A stretch of 64,000 nt of DNA from Sulfurivermis sp041678005 (GTDB lineage: Bacteria; Pseudomonadota; Gammaproteobacteria; Thiohalomonadales; Thiohalomonadaceae): the NCBI GenBank assembly GCA_041678005.1, contig JBAYOW010000008.1, positions 13,207-77,206 on the forward strand, written 5' to 3'. Under the pieces are notes generated by a model. That model had not been told where the DNA came from and ran no database searches. It saw only the letters and a list, made by a program, of their open reading frames with translations. The position numbers were made by a program, and so were the translations under genes. Of this stretch, positions 43,898 through 52,702 are shown piece after piece (the first letter of the stretch is position 1; each line of letters starts with the position of its first letter).

Positions 43898-45226
43898 ATG
43901 TCACTGACTAAAACCCGGGATTTAGCAAAGAAAACACAAGCCGCAGTGAATTTGTTGCAGCAGATGGGCTGTTCTCACACTACGGTCATCGCCGTGCGTT
44001 CTTCCTCACCTGCTGTGGTGTATATCCTCGCCAGGGCTGCAGCAGCGCTTGGCCTGCCTTTGTTACCATTGGATCCTGCCTTGCCAGTTGAGCCGAGCAA
44101 GCGTCTGTTGCAGCAGGCAGGTTCTTTCCTGCTGGTTGCCGATGAGCCATTTGGCGATGTACCGACAACTCTGACGACGGATGTGCTTGCTTGCCCCGTA
44201 GCCGATGAAATTCCACCTGCTCGTCTTGTAGCAGATGACCTTGCCTTGCTCATGGCCAGCAGCGGCAGTAGCGGTGAGCCCAGGCTCATCATGCTCACTG
44301 CCGCCAATTTACAGGCGGCGGCAGAGGCATCTATGCATTGCGTGCCCTTGCGCACAGCGGATTGCTGGCTGGCCTGTCTGCCGCTATTTCATATTGGTGG
44401 TTTTTCCATTCCTGTTCGTTGCGATTTGGCTGGGGCCGAGGCGTTGCTATTGCCAGGGTTTGATGTCGAGTCGGTTTGGCAAGCCTTGCATGATGAGCAG
44501 GTGACGCATCTTTCCCTGGTACCAACGATGTTGGCAAAACTGCTGGAACACAGCACAGCCTCACCGCCGCGCAGCTTGCGGCACGTGCTGGTCAGCGGTG
44601 CTGCATTGTCGGCTGATTTGGCAGCTCGTGCGATCGCCAGTGGTTGGCCCTTGCAGCCCAGCTATGGTTTGACCGAGGCGGCCTCACAGGCGGCGACTTT
44701 GCCGTTTTTCCCTGCCAACTGGTTACCTGGCCAGGTTGGACCGCCTTTGCCCGGGATGGAGGTGGCACTGAACGAGGATGGGCGTTTGCAGATACGCGGG
44801 CCAATGGTGATGCTTGGCTATGCCAATCAAGCGCGTCGGCCTGGTGATGGTTTGAAAGATGGTTGGTTTGTCACGCAGGATTTGGCCACGCTCGCCAGTG
44901 ACGGCAGTGTGCGGATCATTGGCCGTGCCGATGCGGTGATCATCAGTGGTGGCAAAAAGGTTCAGCCAGCGAAGGTGGAAGAGCAATTATTGTATTGCCC
45001 AGGTGTGAGTGATGTTGTGGTATACGGTCGTCCAGATGCTGTCTGGGGCGAGTTGGTGGTGGCGGCCTATTGTGGCACTTGGGCAGAAGATGAGCTGATG
45101 GCCTGGTGTCGTGACCATATACCAGGTGCGCTGCGGCCGCGTGTGCTACGGCGTTTACCTGAGCTGCCACTGCTTGCCAATGGCAAGGTCGATCGACGGG
45201 CAATGCGTGCTGGAAATAGCGGTTAA
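43898..45226 (+). CDS. AMP-forming acyl-CoA ligase, MenE-like
   Basis: The 442-residue adenylate-forming enzyme has the phosphate loop MASSGSSGEPRLIML near 123, the adenine-binding SYGLTEAAS near 253, GWFVTQDLATL near 325 and the C-terminal catalytic lysine in LANGKVDRRAM. The compact size and sequence resemble o-succinylbenzoate-CoA ligase (MenE), a menaquinone enzyme. No other men gene is in the window, so the substrate is uncertain. Its end overlaps the convergent yrfG gene by 4 bp. Confidence 0.82.
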   Translation: MSLTKTRDLAKKTQAAVNLLQQMGCSHTTVIAVRSSSPAVVYILARAAAALGLPLLPLDPALPVEPSKRLLQQAGSFLLVADEPFGDVPTTLTTDVLACPVADEIPPARLVADDLALLMASSGSSGEPRLIMLTAANLQAAAEASMHCVPLRTADCWLACLPLFHIGGFSIPVRCDLAGAEALLLPGFDVESVWQALHDEQVTHLSLVPTMLAKLLEHSTASPPRSLRHVLVSGAALSADLAARAIASGWPLQPSYGLTEAASQAATLPFFPANWLPGQVGPPLPGMEVALNEDGRLQIRGPMVMLGYANQARRPGDGLKDGWFVTQDLATLASDGSVRIIGRADAVIISGGKKVQPAKVEEQLLYCPGVSDVVVYGRPDAVWGELVVAAYCGTWAEDELMAWCRDHIPGALRPRVLRRLPELPLLANGKVDRRAMRAGNSG

Positions 45227-45906
45227 ACTGCCTCTCCTGACCAGACCGGCATGATGTCGCCAAAATTAGTGATTGCCTGGAACTCTGTTACTTCTTGCAA
45301 TGGCTGGCGACTATCTGGTTTGGCAACGGCGCATAGATGGGCGATGCCATGTCGCTGTGCCGAGCGCAATACTGCCAGGCTGTCATCGACCAGTAGCGTG
45401 CGGTTTGGGGCAAAGGATTGTTGTTGCTGCATTTGTGTCCAAAAGCTCACATCTTCTTTGGGCAGGCGGTATTCATGTGAGCACACAATTGCATCGAAAT
45501 ATCCTGCCAGATTGGTGCGGGCCATTTTTAGTTGCAGACTTTTCATGTGGGCGTTGGTCACCAGTACCACCCGCTTGCCCAGCACCTGCAGACAGCCGAG
45601 GAATTCCTGCGCACGCGGGTGGATGGCAATTAAATGTTCCACCTCTTCCTTGAGCTGCGCGATCTCCAAATCCAGCTCGCGTGACCAATAATCCAGGCAA
45701 TGCCAATCCATCGTGCCGACCATGGCATGAAAGCGTGGGTAAAGCTGTTCTTTGGCTGCTGCCAATGTCAGGCTGTTTTTTTCAGCAAAGCGCTGCGGCA
45801 CATGCTCCGACCAGAAATAAGTGTCGTAATTGAGATCAAGCAGGGTGCCGTCCATGTCCAGCAGGACGCTGTCGATCTCTTCCCAGTGTATGTGTGCGGT
45901 ATTCAT
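45223..45906 (-). CDS. yrfG: HAD-family nucleotidase YrfG (GMP/IMP 5'-nucleotidase)
   Basis: The 227-residue HAD hydrolase has the nucleophile motif LLDMDGTLLDL, motif II LVTNAH, motif III lysine in RLPKED and motif IV LLVDDSLAVL. The similarity to E. coli YrfG includes the block DYWSREL. YrfG dephosphorylates GMP and IMP. It is divergent from nudE, a usual neighbour in gammaproteobacteria; the 191-bp gap between them has no recognisable element. Confidence 0.93.
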   Translation of the reverse strand: MNTAHIHWEEIDSVLLDMDGTLLDLNYDTYFWSEHVPQRFAEKNSLTLAAAKEQLYPRFHAMVGTMDWHCLDYWSRELDLEIAQLKEEVEHLIAIHPRAQEFLGCLQVLGKRVVLVTNAHMKSLQLKMARTNLAGYFDAIVCSHEYRLPKEDVSFWTQMQQQQSFAPNRTLLVDDSLAVLRSAQRHGIAHLCAVAKPDSRQPLQEVTEFQAITNFGDIMPVWSGEAV

Positions 45907-46097
45907 GGTGAAGTTGTTAAAGGCCTGTGCTTGGTGAAGTAAAGATAAACTTTAAGTGGAATAGTTGTGCTAGATATGTGTTTTTACAAGCTTTGTAAAT
46001 CACTCTGAGGCTGAATCAAGCAGAGCTAATAATACCTATGTTTCCCCCTGGTTTGGCCTCAGGTATCATTGTCCCATATTTTGATAAAGAACAACGC

Positions 46098-46652
46098 ATG
46101 CGTAAAAAACCAACAATTCTACAAACTCACACATTGTCCCAGACACGTCTGTTTCTTATCGAGCAGGTGGATCTGCGTTTTGCCAACGGCGTAGAAACCA
46201 GTTATGAGCGCCTGATAGGCGGCGCGCGCGGCGCAGTACTCATTGTGCCTATGCTCGATGACGACAATGTACTGTTGATTCGTGAATATTCGGTTGGTGT
46301 GGAGCGCTATGAGTTGGCTCTGCCCAAGGGGCGTATCGAAGAAGGGGAAGACATGCTTGCTGCGGCCAATCGCGAGATTATGGAAGAAATTGGCTATGGA
46401 TCGCATCAGCTGCATCACTTGAGCTCTTTGACTCTTGCCCCTGGCTATATTGGCCATATCACACATATCGTGCTGGCCCGTCAGCTTTATCCTCAACGCA
46501 TGCCAGGCGATGAGCCAGAGCCGATTGAGGTCGTACCCTGGTCACTACAGCGTCTGGACGAACTATTGCAACAGGATGATTTTACCGAGGCACGCAGTGT
46601 GGCTGCGTTGTTTCTCGCCAAGGAGTATTTGCAACATGCACCCAGCCAATAG
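46098..46652 (+). CDS. nudE: ADP compounds hydrolase NudE
   Basis: This Nudix hydrolase acts on ADP-ribose, NADH and related dinucleotides. The complete Nudix box spans GRIEEGEDMLAAANREIMEE near residue 77. The N-terminal KKPTILQTHTLSQTRLFLIE and the C-terminal EARSVAALFLAKEYL match E. coli NudE. ATG 46098 is chosen because the 20 residues upstream are not conserved. The 3' end overlaps cysQ by 17 bp, as expected of a coupled pair. Confidence 0.94.
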   Translation: MRKKPTILQTHTLSQTRLFLIEQVDLRFANGVETSYERLIGGARGAVLIVPMLDDDNVLLIREYSVGVERYELALPKGRIEEGEDMLAAANREIMEEIGYGSHQLHHLSSLTLAPGYIGHITHIVLARQLYPQRMPGDEPEPIEVVPWSLQRLDELLQQDDFTEARSVAALFLAKEYLQHAPSQ

Positions 46653-47442
46653 CGACCCATGTATTCTGCTGACACCGGCAATTGAAATTGCCATCGAGGC
46701 AGGTCGCAGCATCATGGAAATATATGAAAGCGACTTTGCCGTTGAGCACAAGGACGATGATACTCCGCTGACTGCGGCAGATACCGCCGCCCACCGCATC
46801 ATTGCCAGCCAGCTTGCAGAACTGACACCGGATCTGCCCATTCTTTCGGAAGAGTGTGATGATATATCCTTCGAGGAACGCTCATCCTGGCAACGTTATT
46901 GGTTGGTTGACCCGCTGGATGGTACTCGTGAATTCGTCAAGCGTAATGATGAATTCACCGTCAATATTGCGCTCATCGATCAACATGAGCCAGTGCTGGG
47001 TATAGTCTATGCACCGGTTCTGGGTGTGTACTACTACGCCTGTCGAGGCCAGGGTGCCTGGAAGCGCGATACCGTCAATCTGCCAGAGCAACTCTACAGC
47101 CGCCCCTGGGAAGGTGGTCATGCCATCATTGCCGGTAGCCGCTCCCATCGCGGCACTTCGCTGGAGCAATTTCTCGCTAATCTTGGCGACTATGAACTCA
47201 TCCCCATGGGCAGCGCGTTGAAATCCTGTCTGGTGGCTGAGGGCAAGGCCGATATCTACCCACGCCTGGGGCCAACTTCAGAATGGGATACGGCGGCAGC
47301 CCAGTGCATAGTGGAGGAGGCAGGCGGCCGCATCACCGATACTGCAATGCAACCATTACGCTACAACACCAAAGAATCCCTGCTCAACCCACATTTTTTC
47401 GCCTGTGGTGATATCAATTTTAACTGGTCAAAATATCTGTAA
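46636..47442 (+). CDS. cysQ: 3'(2'),5'-bisphosphate nucleotidase CysQ
   Basis: CysQ hydrolyses PAP and PAPS to AMP and phosphate, recycling a by-product of sulfate assimilation. The 268-residue product has the inositol-monophosphatase-like metal sites: LSEECDD, WLVDPLDGTREFVKRNDEFT and TSEWDTAAAQCIVEEAGG. AGGAG lies about 10 bp before ATG 46636. It overlaps nudE by 17 bp. Confidence 0.95.
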   Translation: MHPANSDPCILLTPAIEIAIEAGRSIMEIYESDFAVEHKDDDTPLTAADTAAHRIIASQLAELTPDLPILSEECDDISFEERSSWQRYWLVDPLDGTREFVKRNDEFTVNIALIDQHEPVLGIVYAPVLGVYYYACRGQGAWKRDTVNLPEQLYSRPWEGGHAIIAGSRSHRGTSLEQFLANLGDYELIPMGSALKSCLVAEGKADIYPRLGPTSEWDTAAAQCIVEEAGGRITDTAMQPLRYNTKESLLNPHFFACGDINFNWSKYL

Positions 47443-47481
47443 GGCAGTGAGATACCATGTCGATGGAATCAAGAGTGGATA

Positions 47482-47856
47482 TCAGGTTTTCTTGTAGTGT
47501 TGATCCCAGCTCTTGAAGCGTTGACGGCAATAGGCTTGCAGGCTTGCATAGCTGTTGAAATATTTTTTGAACCCTTCTTCTGCGGCGGCATCGTATTCAC
47601 AGTAATCGTTGCTGTGTTGGCGACAGACATTTGGCCGTTCGGCATAGATGCCGCAGCCACCATCTGGCAGAAGATGGTGGCAGGGTGCGTCGACAAGCAG
47701 ATACCAGCCGTCTTCATCCTGGTAGAAACTGATATTTTGGTGTGAGATTTGCCAGAGCATGTGATCGAAATCTTGCATTGAGCGTGGTGTATCGATCTGT
47801 TGAGTGATGTAGGTGCAGCATTTTGAGTTGCGGCAAAGGCGGCATTTGTTTTCCAT
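47482..47856 (-). CDS. YkgJ-family cysteine cluster protein
   Basis: The 124-residue protein has nine cysteines: CRLCRNSKCC near the N-terminus, DAPCHHLLPDGGCGIYAERPNVC centrally, YCEYD, and one close to the C-terminus. This is the YkgJ/UPF0153 pattern thought to bind zinc or an iron-sulfur cluster. Its function is unknown. ATG 47856 (MENKCRLC) is chosen because the 59 codons upstream read through the G-rich leader of the TonB receptor gene. Confidence 0.88.
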   Translation of the reverse strand: MENKCRLCRNSKCCTYITQQIDTPRSMQDFDHMLWQISHQNISFYQDEDGWYLLVDAPCHHLLPDGGCGIYAERPNVCRQHSNDYCEYDAAAEEGFKKYFNSYASLQAYCRQRFKSWDQHYKKT

Positions 47857-47920
47857 GTGTAGTGCAGTCTTATGATCCGATGATATTGGCAACCGATATG
47901 TTAGCACGGTGAGCAAATAG

Positions 47921-47974
47921 TGGTACGTCTGGGGGGTTGACAGGTACGTCTGGGGGGGTGCTGGTGGGTAAGGG
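47921..47974. repeat. G-rich 21-bp tandem duplication at the TonB receptor start
   Basis: GGTACGTCTGGGGGG occurs twice, 21 bp apart (47922 and 47943), giving a G6 run (47931-47936) and a G7 run (47952-47958). Two GGG runs follow (47966-47968, 47972-47974). The G7 run lies 5 bp before the likely GTG start and could act as ribosome site. Four G runs also allow a quadruplex. Confidence 0.75.
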
Positions 47975-49979
47975 CAATATTGGATTTTGTGGTTTATTGC
48001 TGGGCCTGGTTGGTGGATGGGCTGTGCAGGCACATGCCGATGATGAGCTGGTCTTGGCGCTTGGCGAACAGGATTTTTTTACTGAACTGCCGGTCGTCTT
48101 GACGGCAAGTCGCCTGCCACAACAGCAGGCAGATTTACCTGCTGCCATTACGGTAATCGATCGCGCCATGATAGATGCATCTGGTGTGAGTGATATACCG
48201 TCCTTGTTTCGTCTGGTGGCTGGTTTTCAGGTCGGACATGACCGGGATCAACGGGTCACGGTGACTTATCACGGTGCCAGCGATCAGTTTGCGCGCCGGA
48301 TGCAGGTGCTGGTGGATGGTCGTTCAATCTATACGCCAGCTACTGGTGGTGTTGACTGGGTGGATTTGCCGGTATCACTGGAAGATATCGCCCGCATCGA
48401 GGTGACACGAGGACCTAATGGCGTGACCTATGGCGCCAATGCCTTTTTGGGTGTGATTAATATCATCACTTTTCATCCGGGTGATGTGCGTGGCTTTACT
48501 TTCAAGACAGCGATCGGTGAAGACAAATATCGCAAGGGCACGTTACGCTATGCGGGCAATACAGGTGATCTGGATTATCGGCTGACGGTGGAACGCCGCG
48601 AGGATACTGGTGTCAATGATCTCAACTGGGATGGTGGTACGCCCAAAAGCGCCCATGATGATCAACGTACCACCGCGCTGACACTGCGGGCCGATTATCT
48701 CGCTACCATCAATGATCAGCTGACTTTTCAGTTGGGCAAAAGCCAGGGGCCGCGTGAGCGCGGCTTTGGGCCAACAAAGGATAGCCCCCAACGTTGGCAG
48801 CAGTCACATGGTGACTATCAGCAATTGCAGTGGAAACACCTGCATAGCTCGACCGAAGAATTCAAACTGCAGTTCTATCGGCATTATCAGCTGCATAGAG
48901 ATGATTTACAGATAAACCTGCCGCCACTGCTGGCTTTTGATCAGTCCATCGAGACCGAGCGTTACAACCTTGAACTTGAGCACCTGTATGCCCCTGCCAG
49001 TGATTGGCGACTGGCTTGGGGCGCCGAGGCACGCCTCGATTACAGCAAGGCGCCTGGCTACTTCAAATCGTCTGATTTTTACAAAAACCATTTGTATCGC
49101 CTGTTTGCCAATGGTGAATGGCGGCCACATGCGCAGTGGACAGTTAACATGGGCCTGTTATTCGAACACAATGAGCTGGCCAAAGAAGATTTCTCACCAC
49201 GCCTGGCGCTAAATTATCGTCTTGATGATCAATATTATCTGCGCGGCAGTTATTCCGAGGCCTATCGCACGCCAGCCGTGTTCGAGGAGTATGCCAATGC
49301 TGCAGTGCGCTTGTATTCGTCTGATGCCATCTATGACCAGCTTTATTACAGCGCGGGCAATCTGAAGCCCGAACATATTAGCTCCTATGAGCTTGGTTTT
49401 GGTCGCCGTACAACTGGAAGCCGATTGAGCTATGAAATCAAGCTCTATCGTGAGGAGATATCGGATGTAATAGCGGCTTATTATGATTACGCCAGAGACT
49501 CAACTTCCATTGCGCAGGACGGCACATACAAGTTCACCAATAACGGCAACACAACCATTACCGGTATCGAGATTCAAGCTCGTGCTCAGCCCACTGCAAG
49601 CAGCTTGATCAGTCTGGCCTATGCCTATGCACAGGTCAAAGGGAGTGTTTTGGCCAAGGAATCGCCTATTGGTTATAAAGATATGAGCAAAACGACTCCC
49701 AGACATACCTTCAGTGTGTTGCTGGCCAGTGATTTATCAGCCAGGTGGCGCGGCAGTCTTGGCCTGTACCATGTCACCAATTTTGAGTGGGGCGGGGGTA
49801 GTGAGAATATCCACTATACAACGGCCGATGCCACCTTACGTCGATCATTTAAGACAGATGAGCTGTCGGGCAATCTGTTTTTAACTGTGCGTGATATGTT
49901 GGCAGCTTACTACGATTACAGAAACGATATCTTTCTGGAAAAACGGGTCCACCTCGGCGTAGAGTTACATATACCTTAA
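47964..49979 (+). CDS. TonB-dependent outer-membrane receptor
   Basis: The roughly 671-residue beta-barrel transporter has a signal peptide (cleavage near VQAHA|DD) and the plug domain with VVLTASRLPQQQADLPAAITVID and the conserved IEVTRGPNGVTYGANAFLGVINI. The barrel ends at a C-terminal LGVELHIP. A TonB box is not obvious. Such receptors import siderophores, cobalamin, haem or other large ligands; the plug resembles the iron/copper/vitamin B12 group. GTG 47964 is favoured, with TTG 47937 and GTG 47958 also possible. A binding protein and a sensor kinase follow on the same strand. Confidence 0.9.
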   Translation: MGKGNIGFCGLLLGLVGGWAVQAHADDELVLALGEQDFFTELPVVLTASRLPQQQADLPAAITVIDRAMIDASGVSDIPSLFRLVAGFQVGHDRDQRVTVTYHGASDQFARRMQVLVDGRSIYTPATGGVDWVDLPVSLEDIARIEVTRGPNGVTYGANAFLGVINIITFHPGDVRGFTFKTAIGEDKYRKGTLRYAGNTGDLDYRLTVERREDTGVNDLNWDGGTPKSAHDDQRTTALTLRADYLATINDQLTFQLGKSQGPRERGFGPTKDSPQRWQQSHGDYQQLQWKHLHSSTEEFKLQFYRHYQLHRDDLQINLPPLLAFDQSIETERYNLELEHLYAPASDWRLAWGAEARLDYSKAPGYFKSSDFYKNHLYRLFANGEWRPHAQWTVNMGLLFEHNELAKEDFSPRLALNYRLDDQYYLRGSYSEAYRTPAVFEEYANAAVRLYSSDAIYDQLYYSAGNLKPEHISSYELGFGRRTTGSRLSYEIKLYREEISDVIAAYYDYARDSTSIAQDGTYKFTNNGNTTITGIEIQARAQPTASSLISLAYAYAQVKGSVLAKESPIGYKDMSKTTPRHTFSVLLASDLSARWRGSLGLYHVTNFEWGGGSENIHYTTADATLRRSFKTDELSGNLFLTVRDMLAAYYDYRNDIFLEKRVHLGVELHIP

Positions 49980-50013
49980 GGATAAGACGGATGCTGCTGG
50001 ATGCAGTTCAGTG

Positions 50014-50985
50014 ATGATGCGTGAGCTTAAAAGGCGATGCTTTCTCTCAAGTGCTAGCCGACTGGCAGTACTGATGGGTCTGTTTGGCTGTTTTATTATG
50101 CCTCTGCAGGTGATGGCGGAGCAGCCTCGTATTGATGTGATAGGGGGGACGTTCGCTCATCATAAGGCTGTATTTGACGCCATGCATCAGACCCTTGAAC
50201 ATGATAGCAAGGGCTCTTTTATACTGGATTATCACCTTGTCGATCAATATCGTCCTGTGCATGATACACCACCCATCCTGCGCGTTGCCGTGGGCACTGA
50301 AGCCGCGCGATTGCTGAGCCAGACAGCGGATACGGTGCCGCAATTCTATATTTTGCTCTTGCCCGAACAGTACTGGGCCTTGTCGTTTGCAGCACAGACG
50401 CAGCGCAGCGCATTGTTTCTTGGTCAGCCAGCCGCTCGTTATTTGGCTCTGGTGCAACAGGCTATGCCACAACGCAAGTCAGTGGGTGTGATTCTTGGGC
50501 CAATATCCTCAAAACGCCAGGCTGAGTTGCAGCAGGAAGCAAAACGACTGCAACTTGATTTACATAGTGCAACTATTCGTGCTGTCGATGAATTGCCTGC
50601 CGCCTTGAATCAATTGGCAAAGCTGAGTGACGTGTTGTTGACTCTGCCTGATCCGGTGGTAGTCAATCCAGAAACAGCGCGAACCCTGATCCTGACAAGC
50701 TATCAGCAGGGTATTTCCTTGGTGGGCTATTCCAGGGCCTTGGTCAAGGCGGGTGCATTGATGGCCGTGCATACCACGCCAGAGCAATTCGGCCGTGAGC
50801 TGGCCGGGATTGTGCAGGCTATCGGCCAAGGTGATCACGCACGCTTGCCTGAGCCAGATTATTCCGCCTATTTTGTTGTGTCAGTGAATTATCAGTTGGC
50901 GCGGGCACTGGATCTGAGTATCTCCCCCGAAAATCAATTACTGGAACAGTTGCAACTGCAGGAGATGCGCCATGAAACTCGGTAG
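50014..50985 (+). CDS. Periplasmic substrate-binding protein, ABC-type (PF04392-like)
   Basis: The 323-residue exported protein has a signal peptide (cleavage near VMAEQ). Its two-lobed body has repeated strand-helix patterns (KSVGVILGPISSKRQAELQQEAKRL, VLLTLPDPVVVNPETARTLIL, GISLVGYSRALVKAGALMAVH) resembling ABC-type periplasmic binding proteins of the TrpX/PF04392 kind. No permease or ATPase genes are nearby. It overlaps the downstream kinase by 14 bp, so it may act as that kinase's sensing partner (inference). Start choice is uncertain (GTG 50011, ATG 50014, ATG 50017). Confidence 0.8.
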   Translation: MMRELKRRCFLSSASRLAVLMGLFGCFIMPLQVMAEQPRIDVIGGTFAHHKAVFDAMHQTLEHDSKGSFILDYHLVDQYRPVHDTPPILRVAVGTEAARLLSQTADTVPQFYILLLPEQYWALSFAAQTQRSALFLGQPAARYLALVQQAMPQRKSVGVILGPISSKRQAELQQEAKRLQLDLHSATIRAVDELPAALNQLAKLSDVLLTLPDPVVVNPETARTLILTSYQQGISLVGYSRALVKAGALMAVHTTPEQFGRELAGIVQAIGQGDHARLPEPDYSAYFVVSVNYQLARALDLSISPENQLLEQLQLQEMRHETR

Positions 50986-52654
50986 TCTTACCTATCGAAT
51001 ACTGGTGCTGGCCTTGTTACCGGGGATCGTTATCGCCCTGACCTTGTCTATTTATTTTACCTCCTTGCAATTACAGGAGCTGGATCAAAATTTGCGCCAT
51101 GACGGTTCATTGCTCGTCACGCAATTGGCACCAGCAAGTGAGTATGGCGTGGTGACCGGCAATCAGGAAGTATTGGCACAACTGGTCGGCTCTATATTGC
51201 GTCATGAGGAAATTGTCTGGATAGCCATACGCGATGTTTACGGCAATGTGTATCAGCAAGCCGGGCAGGTGCGCTCCGGTTGGCAGCAGTCTGATACCTG
51301 GCCTGATGCTGACAATATCTGCGATAGCGGGGAAAAGTCATTATTGTTCTGTGCGCCTATATACAGAACCCGTTTGGTAGTCAGCGACTATTCTGAAATA
51401 GAGGATATCAATGGGCTACAGAGTATTGTCGGCTGGGTTTTTGTCGAGATGTCCACTGCAAGCAATATTCGCCGTCGCGCAGAGATTGTAGTCAGCTCCT
51501 TATGGTTCACCTCATTAATATTAATCATTACCAGCCTGCTGGCTCTTTATAGTGGCTATAAGATCTCATCACCTATCGTCGCCCTGACAGAAACTGTGCA
51601 GCATGTGGCTAAGGGTAATCTTGATATCCAGGCACGGCTGGATGGGCGAGGTGAGATCTTCCAGTTGGCGGAGGGCATCAACAGCATGATAGCTTCTCTG
51701 GCATCGGCACGTAGTGAGATGCAGCATCGCATCGATGAAACCACCGCTCGTTTGCGGAAAACCCTATTCTCTTTGGAGCAACAGAATATTGCGCTTGACG
51801 AGGAACGTCTGCGCGCCGAGGCCGCCAGTCACGCCAAAAGCCAGTTTCTCGCCAATATGAGTCATGAGATACGCACGCCGTTAAGCGGCATCATTGGGCT
51901 GCTGGAGCTATTGGAACAATCACAGTTAAAGGCAGATCAGCGCGTCTATGTCAGTAACCTTACGCTGGTATTTGGTACGTTGTATACCCTGCTTAACGAC
52001 ATTCTTGATCTGTCACGCATTGAAGCTGGCAAGATGCCGCTATTAGAGCAGATTTTTTCACCACCACAATTGCTCGATGAAGTGGTGATGATGCTGGCGA
52101 GTTCGGCTCATGCCAAGGGGTTGGATCTGATCTGCCGCCAGGCGGCAGACATACCCCAATTGGTTCGTGGTGATTCATTGCGGCTGCGACAGGTATTAAT
52201 CAATCTGCTCTCCAATGCCATCAAGTTTACCGAGCATGGCCATGTTGTCGCGCGGGCTTGTCTATTACCTACAGACTCAGTTGATGATGCTGCAGTCTGG
52301 TTACGTTTTGAGGTTGAGGATACCGGGATCGGTATTCCAGCCGATCAGCAATCCATGCTCTTCGATAGTTTTGTCCAGGTCGATAACTCATCTACGCGTC
52401 GTTACCATGGCACTGGTCTGGGTACTACTATTGCACGTGAACTGGTTGAGCTGATGGGCGGACGTATTGGCTTGTCCAGTGTCGAAGGCCAGGGGAGCTT
52501 GTTCTGGTTTGAATTACCCTGGACGGTAGAAAATACAGCCGCAGAGGTAGTTAATCCCGTCCGGTTTGATTGTTCCATGATTATCGTACAGACCGAGGAT
52601 GAGGGGCGACTGGCGCTGCAGGAATTGGCAGTGGGTCTTGGCTTGCATGTGTAG
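50972..52654 (+). CDS. Hybrid histidine kinase, part before an in-frame TAG
   Basis: The visible 560 residues contain a membrane segment (about 8-30), a periplasmic region, and a second membrane segment (about 175-198). A HAMP domain, a coiled coil and a BarA-like kinase core follow, with MSHEIRTPL (phospho-histidine H298), the N-box NLLSNAIKFT, G1 DTGIGIPA and a G2 box reading GTGLGTTIA. The start of a receiver-like domain follows, cut by TAG at 52652-52654. The frame continues without change to 53368, so this is one gene with a nonsense codon. The kinase core itself is complete. The start overlaps the binding-protein gene by 14 bp. Confidence 0.9.
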   Translation: MKLGSLTYRILVLALLPGIVIALTLSIYFTSLQLQELDQNLRHDGSLLVTQLAPASEYGVVTGNQEVLAQLVGSILRHEEIVWIAIRDVYGNVYQQAGQVRSGWQQSDTWPDADNICDSGEKSLLFCAPIYRTRLVVSDYSEIEDINGLQSIVGWVFVEMSTASNIRRRAEIVVSSLWFTSLILIITSLLALYSGYKISSPIVALTETVQHVAKGNLDIQARLDGRGEIFQLAEGINSMIASLASARSEMQHRIDETTARLRKTLFSLEQQNIALDEERLRAEAASHAKSQFLANMSHEIRTPLSGIIGLLELLEQSQLKADQRVYVSNLTLVFGTLYTLLNDILDLSRIEAGKMPLLEQIFSPPQLLDEVVMMLASSAHAKGLDLICRQAADIPQLVRGDSLRLRQVLINLLSNAIKFTEHGHVVARACLLPTDSVDDAAVWLRFEVEDTGIGIPADQQSMLFDSFVQVDNSSTRRYHGTGLGTTIARELVELMGGRIGLSSVEGQGSLFWFELPWTVENTAAEVVNPVRFDCSMIIVQTEDEGRLALQELAVGLGLHV

Positions 52655-52702
52655 CTTACTGATGATGGCAAAAAAGTAGCAGAGCTAATCAATGCCAGTA
52701 AT

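Noticed and set aside
52652..52654. TAG recoding to an amino acid (pyrrolysine or suppressor)
   Set aside because: TAG ends several clearly complete genes in this window, so a single nonsense mutation or base error is simpler.
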